Source of the DNA: Crocodylus rhombifer | Taxonomy: Eukaryota > Chordata > Crocodylia > Crocodylidae | NCBI GenBank assembly: GCA_038503035.1 | Contig: JAVSML010021649.1 | Location: forward strand, 254,271 to 318,270 | DNA: 64,000 nt | Reading direction: 5' to 3' | Shown here: positions 55,264 to 64,000 of the stretch, in pieces | Layout of the letters: each line of letters opens with the position of its first letter | Numbering within the stretch: position 1 is the first letter of the stretch | The notes under the pieces: generated by a model | The model's input: the letters and a program-made list of their open reading frames with translations, nothing else | Database searches by the model: none | Told to the model about the DNA's origin: nothing | Translations under genes and position numbers: made by a program

Positions 55264-55665
55264 GGACATTGCGACAGGATCCCTAAGCTCCTCCAGGACC
55301 ACTATCCCATGCTCTTTATTCATGTGGGCACCAATGACATGGCTCAGAACACTCCCAGCCAGGCCATGAGGAGCTACAGGGATTTGGGAGTGGGGCTAAA
55401 GGGTCTGCGGGCACAGCAGGTGGTGTTCTCTTTGCTCCTCCCAGTCTCGGGATATGAGCTGAGGAGGGAGAGGAGGATCCATGTAGTCAACCAAAGACTG
55501 CGGTGCTGGTGTCATTGGGAAGGCTTTGGCTTCCATGACCACAGCCCGCTCTTTGTCAAGAGAGGCAGAGAGTTGCTGGGAAGAGACGACCTCCACCTCT
55601 CTCCCTTGGGGAGGAGGCTCTTCTCAGCCAGACTGGGTGACCTGCTCCACCGAGCTTTACACTAA
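55264..55665 (+). CDS. CR1 ORF1, C-terminal esterase fragment (copy G)
   Basis: Open frame with block III intact (FIHVGTNDMAQN) and block V as GRDDLHLSPLGRRLF, so D and H are kept. The N-terminal GDS block is missing through truncation at about 55258. It ends TAA at 55663-55665, followed by ORF2 in another frame as in CR1-C. The upstream open frame from 55075 is not CR1. Confidence 0.8.
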   Translation, partial: GHCDRIPKLLQDHYPMLFIHVGTNDMAQNTPSQAMRSYRDLGVGLKGLRAQQVVFSLLLPVSGYELRRERRIHVVNQRLRCWCHWEGFGFHDHSPLFVKRGRELLGRDDLHLSPLGRRLFSARLGDLLHRALH

Positions 55666-55781
55666 GCCCGTTGGGGGATGGAGGGAAACTGCTGGCCCAC
55701 TGAGCAACCCTTTCAACATCAGCAGGCCCAGGGACTTAATGGAGCCCACCACTTGCCTTGCCCTGGTACAATCTATGGGCA

Positions 55782-58631
55782 AGGCAAGAGCCCCCAAGGG
55801 GACACTTGCCTGCCTGTACACAAATGCCAGGAGCTTGGGGAATAAGCAGGAGGAGCTTGTCCTCCTGCTTAATGCAAATAATTATGATGTCATAGGGATA
55901 ACAGAGACCTGGTGGGACTCCACCCATGACTGGACCATGGCTATAGATGGCTTTACCCTGTACAGGAGGGATCGTGTAGGTAAAAGGGGCAGGGATGTAG
56001 CTCTCTATGTTAAGGAAAGCTATGCGTCCCTGCAAGATGATGTTGGTGACCAGGGTGTACGACTGGAGACCCTCTGGGTTAAAATCCGTGGCAAACATGG
56101 CACAGGGGATGCAACGGTGGGAATCTACTACAGACCTCCCACCCAAAGTCCTGAGCTTGACCAAGAGCTCGCTCGGGAACTGGCTGAGGCCGCATGCTCC
56201 AGGGCCATGGTTGTCATGGGTGACTTCAATTACCCAGACAACTCATGGGAGGATCACTCAGCAAAATCTGAGCAGTCGTGAAGCTTCCTCTCATGCATGG
56301 ATGACCTCTACCTGACTCAAGAAATCTATGGGCCAACGAGAGGCAAAGCGCTGCTCAACCTGGTACTGGCTACTGGGGATGACCTAATCGGTCACCTAGT
56401 GATCAGTGGAAAGCTGGGTGACAGCAACCATGAGTTGATCACCTTCACCATACGCCGTAAAGCTGGCAAGTCGGTCAGCAACACAGACAACTGATGCCCA
56501 GGAAAAAGCCAACCTATTAAATGGGTACTTCGAGTCGTTCTTTCAAGGCAGTCCGGGTGAGCGAGATCCCCTGCCCTCCACTAATGCTGACCTCATGAAG
56601 GAACACTTTGAGAAGCTGACCTTCAAGTCAGCTGCCGCTGACAATCTACACCTCAGGGTACTCAAGGAGCTGCCAAGCATCATAGCGCAGCCCCTGGCAC
56701 AGATCTTTGAAAACTCCTGGCGCTCTGGTGTAGTGCCTGAAGACTGGAACAAGGCCAATGTGTTGTCTATCTTCAAGAAAGGAAGGAAAGTGGATCCAGC
56801 TAACTATAGGCCCATCAGCCTGACTTCTATCCCGGGGAAGATCTTAGAAAAGTTTATTAAAGAGGCCATCCTTAATAGACTGGCCGACACCAACAACCTA
56901 AGGGATAGCCAGCATGGGTTTGTTGCGGGTAGGTCTTGCTTGACCAGTCTCATTTCCTTCTACGACCGGGTGACCTATCACCTGGACAAGGGAGAAGAGA
57001 TTGATGTCATATATCTTGACTTCAAAAAAGCCTTTGATCTGGTATTCCATAATCACCTCTTGGCAAAACTGGCTAATTGTGGCCTTGGGTCCACCATGAT
57101 CCGCTGGCTGGGAAATTGGCTTCATGGTCAGACCCAGAGAGTAGTAATTGATGGAAGTCAATCATCATGGTGTCCTGTGACCAGTGGGGTCCCCCAAGGC
57201 TGTGTCCTTGGACCCATATTGTTCAACATCTTTCATAGATTTCATAGACATCAGGGCTGGAAGGGACTTTGGGAGATCATCGAGTCCAGCCCCCTGCCCA
57301 AAGGGCAGGAAGTCAGCTGGGGTCATAGGATCCCAGCAAGATAAGCATCCAGTTTCCTCTTAAAGGTGTTCAATGTAGGTGCTTGAACCACCTCCGCTGG
57401 CAGACTGTTCCAGACTTTGGGGGCTCGGACAGTAAAGAAATTCTTCCTTATGTCCAGCCTGAAAGAGTCTTGTAGTAGTTTATGACTATTCGACCTAGTC
57501 ATCCCTTGGGGCGTTCTGGTGAACAAACGTTCCCCCAGATCCTGGTGGTCACCCCTGATAAACTTATAGGTGGCCATCAGATCACCCCTGAGCCTATGCT
57601 TTTCCAGGCTAAAGAGTCCCCTGTCTCTCAGCCTATCATCATAAGATCTGTTTTCCTGACCTCTGATCATGCGCGTGGCTCTCCTCTGGACTCTCTCAAG
57701 CTTCTCCACATCCTTTTTGAATTGTGGAGCCCAAAACTGGACGCAGTACTCCAGCTGCGGCCTCACTAAGGCCTCACCACATCTTCATTAATGATGTGGA
57801 CATTGGAGTCAGAAGCAGACTGGCCAAGTTCGCCAATGACACCAAACGTTGGGGCAAAGCATCCACACCAGAAGACAAGCAGGTGATCCAGGCTGACATG
57901 GACAGGCTCAGCAAATGGGCAGATGAGAACCTGATGGTGTTTAACACTGAAAAATGCAAGGTTCTCCACCTTGGGAAGAAAAACCTGCAACATCCTTATA
58001 GACTCGGCAGTGCTACGCTGGCTAGCACTACGGAAGAAAGAGACTTGGGAGTCATCATTGACCACAAGATGAACATGAGCCTGCAATGCGATGCTGCTGC
58101 TACTAAAGCGACCAAAACGCTGGCTTGCATCCATAGATGCTTCTCAAGCAAATCCCGGGATGTCATTCTCCCCTTGTACTTGGGCTTGGTGAGGCCGCAG
58201 CTGGAGTACTGTGTCCAGTTTTGGGCTCCATAATTCAAAAAGGATGTGGAGAAGCTTGAGAGAGTCCAGAGAAGAGCCACGCATGTGATCAGAGGTCAGG
58301 AAAACAGACCTTATGACGACAGGCTGAGAGCCATGGGGCTCTTTAGCCTGGAAAAGCACAGGCTTGGGTGATCTGATGGTCACTTATAAGTTTATCAGTG
58401 GTGACCACCAGGATCTGGGGGAACGTTTTTTTCACCAGAGCGCCCCAAGTGATGATGAGGTCAAACGGTCATAAACTACTAGAAGACCGTTTCAGGCTGT
58501 GCATAAGGAAGAATTTCTTTACTGTCCGAGCCCCCAAGGTCTGGAACAGCCTGCCATTGGAGGTGGTTCAAGAACCTATATCGAACACCTTCAAGACTAA
58601 GTTGGATGCTTATCTTGCTGGGATCCTATGA
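55782..58631 (+). pseudogene. CR1 ORF2 remnant (copy G)
   Basis: Endonuclease intact to VVMGDFNYPDN, then TGA at 56279-56281 in the QSFLSC region. The SDH motif reads SNH. A deletion at about 56490 removes the linker. RT is open in 56595-57226 ([43 protein letters not shown]), interrupted by CR1-F, and resumes at 57779 with the dyad box as FAND, which loses the first aspartate. Further stops occur at 58231 and a frame change near 58365. It ends at 58631. Confidence 0.9.
57233..57778 (-). mobile_element. CR1 LINE copy F, 546-bp 3' fragment nested in CR1-G with a 7-bp duplication
   Basis: On the minus strand it is a CR1 3' fragment: ORF2 C-terminus open over 147 aa (57323-57766), then 3' end TCTATGAAATCTATGA. 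ACATCTT lies on both sides (57226-57232 and 57779-57785), and removing the insert plus one copy leaves the normal CR1-G sequence. It is the same subfamily as its host. Confidence 0.93.
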
Positions 58632-58720
58632 CCCCAGCTGACTTCCTGCCCTTTGGGCGGGGGGCTGGACTCAATGATCTTCTGAGGTCCCTTCCAGCCC
58701 TGATGTCTATGAAAGCTATG

Positions 58721-58810
58721 AATGCTCCCACTCTGGTTGTTTCAGACAACCAATCAGAGTGTGAGTGAAGCATTACAGACAGACAGACTAAGGCTTTTAT
58801 AATTTTAGAA
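58721..58810 (-). mobile_element. Helitron-like 5' end with adjoining inverted repeat
   Basis: The minus strand reads TTCTAAAATTATAAAAGCC, then CTTAGTCTGTCTGTCTG, as in the Helitron at 13864-14622 (TTCTATATAATAAAGGCC, CTTAGTCTGTCTGTC). The inner part, 58721-58774, is an imperfect inverted repeat (AATGCT...AGCATT with CACTCTGGTTGT against ACAACC and CAGAGTG). No CTRR end is visible, so this is a short derivative or a truncated copy. Confidence 0.5.
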
Positions 58811-60689
58811 GGATATACTGTACTTCCAGAGTGCCATACAAACACTGACAGAATATGGCACCCTCCACTGCTAAGAGGCAGAGGTTGAGTAGGTAGTATT
58901 ACTATGATGCTGTTTTCCAAGTAAAGAGGCAGGTTGGGAGCTGCCAAATCCAACCTTTTAAAACTCGGTGCCTATAGTCAGATGCCTACATTTGTATTTA
59001 AGTCTTTCGAGTCCTGCAGGAAAAAAGCATGAAAACAATATTAGCCGACTGTAACCTAAAGACTTGGAAATCAGAAGGCAATGAATACAACAATAAATTT
59101 TGGGTTTTTTTGCCAGCCTCAAGACCAGATATTCCCAGGCCAGTTTTGTCTACCCATACTCATAATCAACAGACTCTTCTAACACCTACTGTTTCTTCTC
59201 TGCTAGGTCCATCCAAGGATTACAGCTAGCCATTCCTTTACCACAGTCTATCAGTGCCAGAGAGACATTTCCCTATTGGGCAATATTATGCCTTTATTTT
59301 CCTGGGTTTAAACACCCACTGTATCAGCACACGTTCCAGGCCAGAGTACAAAGGAGCGATTACCAACTCTAGAAAACAGGACTGTTTCCCTGGTTGGCTG
59401 GAGATAGTGCTATTATTAGGTCTATCATGGTTTATTACAAGTGTAATCAATAAGACTTAGCAAGGTCTGTGGCTCATGTTACACAATTTTGTTGCATTCT
59501 CTTTTTTCTCATATTTGAGGCATGCTGGGATTACATAAAAGGAACAAGCCTTAGAGAGTGTTACGTAAGGGATAATTTGCAATAGGTCTTGATACTTGTG
59601 AGGTATAACTACATGCCTGAGAGCTCTAGCTATGGCACACAGCCAAAGACACCAGTGCTTAAGACATGCTCTGATCCTGTGGGAGCTGCTCTTTCTGTTG
59701 CACGCTCTTCCACAGAAAATAACTGTATTTTAAAAACAATAATATAAAATAGTGTGCAATTTATGCATTTAAGATAGACTGTCAACTAAACTGAAGGCTG
59801 ATGGAAGGGAGGTAAAAGTCCATGCATCTTCCTGGAGTTGTCCCAACATTGGATCTGGACATACAGGTTTTGATTTCACTTTCTCCTTGGACTATCTTTA
59901 TTTTTTTTTAAATGTTATATTTACATTTGTATCCAGTGTGTAACTAAAAAGTAAATGGATTATATGACATTATACCTCCATACAGAAAGCCAATTGCAAA
60001 TTAGGAATTGGTGAGACTGATTGTGACTTCTACAGTTACGTTTGCATCCTCACAGGACTTCTCACAAGGTTGGTCATCTGCAAAAATTTGAATGATTGTC
60101 TTCAGAGCTGAAATGACCAAGAGTTTCTTTGTTGCTTAGGTGAAAATGAAAGGGGCTGTGCATTGTGAAAATGGTGCCAGAAACATGTAGATATTGTCCA
60201 AAATATCTAAAGACACTATCCTTGGATAGTGCCTGACATCTCACTAAAGTATTCTGGAAAGGAAGTGGTAAAAAAAGTGAAGGACTATGCTTTTCTGTTG
60301 TCAGGCTGCCTTGACAAGCTGTTTCAGTGAGGCGTGGTGGTGGTATTTTCATCCAGGACCCAAAAGGCATTGCAGATTCTGCAGATGATTGACTCGTCAG
60401 CTTTCAGTTCTCTGCTGACTGGGACATTTTTCCATTGTTATGTACAGTCCCAACTCCGAGGCTTTGAGGTATTTGCAGTATTTGCCTGGGAAGCCAGAGA
60501 GCTAACTTCTAGGCCTGCTTCACTTGAAAGGTTTTGAACCTGTATCTCTGACTTCCTGGTATGCTGTTCTCCCACAGTTCAGGTATTACTCAGACCTTTC
60601 TCCCCCACTTCTTTGGTAGATGAGCTACTAGCCCTTGCATTTACTAATTATTGGACAAAATACTTGGATAGCAATGCAGAGGGAAAGTT
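58811..60689. other. AT-rich spacer with an unrecognised 98-aa open frame
   Basis: No known gene or repeat. On the minus strand 60074-60370 is open for 98 residues (FLPLPFQNTLVRC, YFGQYLHVSGTIF), but I recognise no family. Confidence 0.4.
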
Positions 60690-61137
60690 TCTATTGTATG
60701 GTTACCATATTTCCAGGTCCAAAAAAAAGGACACCTGTCACCAGCGGGTGGAGGGAAGAAATATGGGGGGGGGGGGACAGTGACATGCCAGTGCCCTGTC
60801 CCTGCCCATTCTGTTGCCCCTCACTGACAAGCCACATCCCTCTCCCACTGCTGCCCCTCACTCCAGACCCACTGACCCCAGCCCTGCCAGTGCTCCTCAC
60901 TCCCAAACAGCAGTATCCTGCCCCCTACCCCTTGCTGGTGCCCCTCACTCCCAACCCACAGTCCATGCCCCCCCAGCCCTGGTGGGGCCCCTCACTCCAG
61001 ACCCAAAGCCCCCTGCCCTNNNNNNNNNNGGCAAGGGGAGGGACTACTAGTGGCAAAGGTCAAGGGTTAGGGGGCAGGACTTCTGGTCCCAAGATGGTGA
61101 CCATGGGGCAGGGCACCTGTCAAGGGACAAATCTACC
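60690..61137. other. Low-complexity C-rich region with poly-G and an assembly gap
   Basis: Contains a G12 run (60765-60776), repeated CCCCTCACTCC phrases and ten unknown bases (61020-61029). Probably the body of the hAT element whose right end is at 61138-61206. Confidence 0.45.
61020..61029. other. Assembly gap (10 N)
   Basis: Ten N characters. The true missing length is unknown. Confidence 0.99.
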
Positions 61138-61206
61138 CATGTGGCCCTCAACAGCTTTCCAAAACTTGGTAAATGGCCCTCCACCCAAAATAATTGCCTG
61201 CCCCTG
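61138..61206. mobile_element. Right end of a hAT element of the 34726-35812 family
   Basis: GTGGCCCTCAACAG, ATGGCCCTCCACCC and AAATAATTGCCTGCCCCTG align with the right end of the element at 34726-35812. The matching left end (CAGGGG...) was not found; it may be lost or disturbed by the gap. Confidence 0.65.
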
Positions 61207-61988
61207 CCATAGGGTGACTTGTAGACACAACCTTAACAGACCAAATTACAGCCAGAAGTTAGAATCAACCTATAAGAAAGCCTTCTATTTCAAATGGTGC
61301 AAGGTTGTTGGAGCATTAGGAATGAGAGTCTTGCTTCTTTTGTCAGCTGATAAGGAATGGTGCTGATTCTTACCAACTTTGTGCTGTTGTGTCAGAAAAT
61401 CTGTGCTCACAATACTTGGAGCTAAGGAAAAAGCAAAGCTCCAATTTAGGTGTCTAGAAACTGATTTATTAGAAGCAAAAGTGAAGATCAAATAGGTTTG
61501 ACACTAGGCTGAGATGAGCTAGACAGGAAATTGTGGGGGCTGCACAGACAAAGGCGGGACATGGACTCCATGGGCTAGGCCAGGCTGGGCTGGGCTGGGC
61601 TAGGAGCACCACACCTTTGCAGGCTACAGGTGGGAGTGGGATGGGTTCAGTTGCACGGGGCAGGCAGCAGCAGCCTGGGAGGGAGGTGGGGGGCTTGGAC
61701 AGGGGTGGCACTGGGAGAGGTGGCTATGGGGGAGAGAGCTAAGGTGTATTTTGGGGTGGATATAGTCCCACCTCCCCCCAGCACTGCCCCTTATAGGAAA
61801 AGGTGGTGCCAACATCCCCAGTGAAGGATCAGGATGGCAGTATTAGCCAGAGTTAGATTATTGCTGCATCTGTATTAGCTGCAAGATCAGATGCATCATT
61901 AAGAATATCATTTTAAGAGCTCTTCAGTTGCTATCCTTCCGCTTGAAGTAGGGCAGAGAGTTCTGCTAGAGAGTCTTCTACCTTCCAC
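61207..61988. other. Spacer
   Basis: No gene recognised. A short GCTGG-type repeat lies near 61575-61600. Confidence 0.4.
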
Positions 61989-63112
61989 CAATAAAAAGTC
62001 TTTCTTCAAATATGTAGGAAGTCGAAAGAAAAAATAAGTCCAACATTGGACCCCTGCAGAATCAAATGGGGCAGCTGACAACTGACACCCAGGAAAAAAA
62101 CTAATCTCCCCAGTGATTACTTGGCATCAGTTTTTCACCAGCCCAAGGGGATCATCTTGTCTGACAGGACATATGCCTACATTTGGCAAAGAACTTGTGA
62201 GGGAACACCTTGAGAAGCTGGACATCCATAAGTCAGCAGACCCTGATGAAATGCACCCAAGAGTGCTAAAAGAGTTGGCTGACATCTTAGCTTGACCACT
62301 GGTGTGAATATAGAGAACTTGTGGTGCTTGGGTGAGGTTCCTGAAGACTAGAAGAGGGCCAATGTGGTACCTACCTTCAAGAAAGGAAGGAAGGAAGGAA
62401 GGAAGAACCATGGAACTACAGGCTAATCAGGTTGACCTCAATCCCTGAGAAGGTCTTCGAGAAAATTATCAAAGAATCCATCAATAACAGGCTGATAAAA
62501 GGTTCCATTCTGAGAGATGGCCAACATGGCTTTGTTATGGATAGATCATGCCTAACCAAACTCATCTCCTTCTATGACCAGGTGACACATTACCTGGGCA
62601 AGGGGGAGAGGTTGATGTAACTTACTTGGATTTCAAAAAAGCCTTTGCCTTGGTATCACCAATGCCCTTATGGCAAAATTGGGGAACTGCAGCCTTGACA
62701 ACCTCGTGGTCTGATGGCTGGGGAACTGGCTCTGTGGTCAGACCCAGAGAATGATAGTTGATGGAACCAAGTCAACATGGTGCATGATGACTGGTAGCAT
62801 CCCTCAGGGTTCAGTAATCAGACCACTACTCTTTAATATTTTCATTAACAATTTGGATTCAGGTGTCAGAAGTGGACTGGCTAAGTTTGCAGATGACACC
62901 AAACTATGGGGAAGCATGGTTACACTGGAGGATAACCTAAGGATTCAGGCCAACTTGAACACGCTTGCAAGGTTGGCGGATATAAACCTGATAACCTTCA
63001 ATATAGAGAAATGCAAGGTATTCCACCTCTGGAGAAAGAACCCACACCATACCTATAGGCTCGGCAGTGCTTCACTCACTAGCACTGTGTCCAAAAGAGA
63101 CTGGGGGGTCAT
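61989..63112 (+). mobile_element. CR1 LINE copy H, internal RT fragment
   Basis: Begins in the linker (KSFFKYVGS) and reaches the region after FADD, where CR1-L interrupts it at about 63113. It is related to the CR1-A/CR1-C subfamily but more diverged. A (GGAA)n run at 62382-62405 has expanded from a purine-rich stretch of the normal coding sequence. Confidence 0.88.
61989..63112 (+). pseudogene. CR1 ORF2 RT remnant (copy H)
   Basis: Pieces: 62113-62295 (REHLEKLDIHKSADPDEMHPRVLKEL), in-frame stop at 62293, then a TAG in the usual EDWK block. 62432-62620 has QHGFVMDRSCLTKLISFYD. A stop falls in front of the LDFKKAF block (a TTGGATTTC stretch near 62627), and 62751-63122 has SIPQGSVIRPLLFNIFINN and KFADDTKLW, with both aspartates kept. 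Several frameshifts make it inactive. Confidence 0.86.
62382..62405. repeat. (GGAA)n microsatellite inside CR1-H
   Basis: About five to six GGAA units in place of the usual KKGRK coding stretch. Confidence 0.9.
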
Positions 63113-64000
63113 AGTTTCATAGTTAGTAGGGTCGGAAGGGACCTGAGCAGATCATCAAGTCCGACCCCCTGCCATGTCAGGAAAGAGTACTAGCCTCCTA
63201 GCCTCATCTACCCTCCTCTTAAAGACCCCCAGGGTAGAAGCCAGCACCACTTCTCTTGGAAGTTGGTTCCAGATCCTAGCCACCCTGACCGTGAAGTAGC
63301 GTCTCCTGATATCTAGCTTAAATCTACCTCTGCCAGTTTGTGACCATTATTCCTAGTCACTCCTGGTGGTGCTTGGGGGAACAAGGACTCCCCCAATGCC
63401 TGCTGGTCCCCTCTGACTAGTTTGTAACAGGCCACTAGATTCCCCTCCAGCCTTCTCTTGTGGAGGCTGAACAGGTTCAGGTCCCGTAGCCTCTCCTCAT
63501 AGGGCCTGCCCTGTTGTCCCCTGATCATACAAGTGGCCTCCTCTGGACCCTCTCCATGCTGTCGACATCCCTCTTGAAGTGCTGCTCCCAGAACTGGACA
63601 CAGTACTCCAGCTGTGGCCTGACCAGTGCCTCATAGAGGGGGAGGATCACCTCCCTGGACCTGGTTGAGATGCATCTGTGGATGCATGACAAAGTGCGGT
63701 TGGCCTTCCTGACTGAGTCCCCTCATGTTCATGTTGGCATCAGTGATGACTCCAAGATCCTTTTCTCCCTCTGTACTGACAAGAAGGGATTTCCCCAGCC
63801 TGTAGGTATGGTGCTGGTTCTTCATCCCCAGGTGCATCACTTTGCACTTGTCGGTGTTGAATCCTATCCTATTCTCATCCGCCCACCCCTGTAACCTGTC
63901 TAGGTCAGATTGCAGCCTATTCCTCCCTTCTAGTGTGCCCACGTCCCCCCACATCTTAGTGTCATCAGCAAATTTGAACAGGTTGCTTTTTACCCCCTCG
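63113..64000 (-). mobile_element. CR1 LINE copy L, nested in CR1-H, runs off the window
   Basis: On the minus strand this is the 3' part of a second-type CR1 (as CR1-J), ending CCTACTAACTATGAAACTATGA at about 63113. It lies antisense inside CR1-H, whose continuation would be beyond 64000. Confidence 0.92.
63313..64000 (-). pseudogene. CR1 ORF2 C-terminal remnant (copy L)
   Basis: Minus-strand pieces: 63631-64000 (WADENRIGFNTDKCKVMHLG, after an F-type dyad region at the window edge that reads LFKFADDTKMW) and 63313-63528 ([35 protein letters not shown]). Frame changes near 63540 and 63330. Incomplete because of the window end. Confidence 0.85.

Larger units (their letters stand above)
55258..58720 (+). 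mobile_element. CR1 LINE copy G, from ORF1 to the 3' end, with a nested CR1
   Basis: Same subfamily as CR1-C. It starts in ORF1, has an internal deletion of about 440 bases at 56490 (from the endonuclease end straight to the RT linker), and is split at 57233-57778 by CR1-F in reverse. The 3' end reads GATGTCTATGAAAGCTATG. A Helitron-like 5' end follows without a gap at 58721. Confidence 0.93.

Noticed and set aside
60690..61137. Protein-coding frame across 60635-61366
   Set aside because: It crosses an assembly gap and repeated C-rich phrases; no domain.
1..64000. Host gene exons
   Set aside because: I looked for conserved domains in the non-repeat open frames on both strands and recognised none; short undetected exons cannot be excluded.

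Overview
The window reads as amniote, most likely reptilian, intergenic DNA that has been built almost entirely by transposable elements. I find no host gene exon, no bacterial-style operon and no CRISPR array. The dominant component is CR1 LINE DNA: at least eight sizeable copies plus several 3' scraps, in three recognisable 3'-end types. High CR1 density, a nearly intact CR1 copy, abundant solo LTRs, hAT MITEs and a Helitron fit a crocodilian best, with a turtle second. This assignment is inference from repeat content, not from a marker gene.

Layout, left part. 1-191 holds a full-length 5S rRNA-like sequence on the minus strand, abutting a truncated CR1 (CR1-A, 192-2237). 2553-3534 and 7589-8881 are LTR-like. 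6280-6965 (minus) is a decayed PIF/Harbinger transposase. 9527-10814 is CR1-B, split by a 161-bp hAT MITE with a perfect 8-bp target duplication. 10817-11547 (minus) is a second LINE lineage. 12417-13714 is LTR-like. 13864-14622 is a non-autonomous Helitron (minus). 14700-17407 is CR1-J.

Middle part. 18662-23054 is a run of LTR-like and hAT-like sequence. 23253-29281 is mostly AT-rich spacer with CR1 tails, a dispersed repeat pair, CR1-K, a degenerate hAT-type transposase (28480-28990) and a hAT MITE. 29304-30314 is a solo LTR with a 5-bp target duplication. 30782-30843 is tRNA-like. Three further hAT elements lie between 31509 and 35812, and another LTR candidate at 36362-37238.

Right part. 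38666-43267 is CR1-C, the youngest-looking copy: the endonuclease and reverse transcriptase frame is open with every catalytic residue visible, until a 1,126-bp solo LTR (41797-42922) cuts it. 44821-45807 is a third LTR of the same superfamily. 46141-49700 is CR1-D (minus). 51081-55060 is a wrecked L1/Tx1-type LINE. 55258-58720 is CR1-G with a younger CR1 nested in reverse (57233-57778). 61989-64000 is CR1-H with CR1-L nested in reverse and running off the window. A 10-N assembly gap lies at 61020-61029.

The features do not form one pathway. They are layers of insertion. Nesting gives an order: CR1-A before the 5S element, CR1-B before its hAT MITE, CR1-C before the LTR, CR1-G before CR1-F, CR1-H before CR1-L. 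The points most worth checking are the 5S-like sequence with compensatory helix changes, the LTR superfamily that shares a promoter block and a fixed internal motif, and the intact catalytic core of CR1-C.
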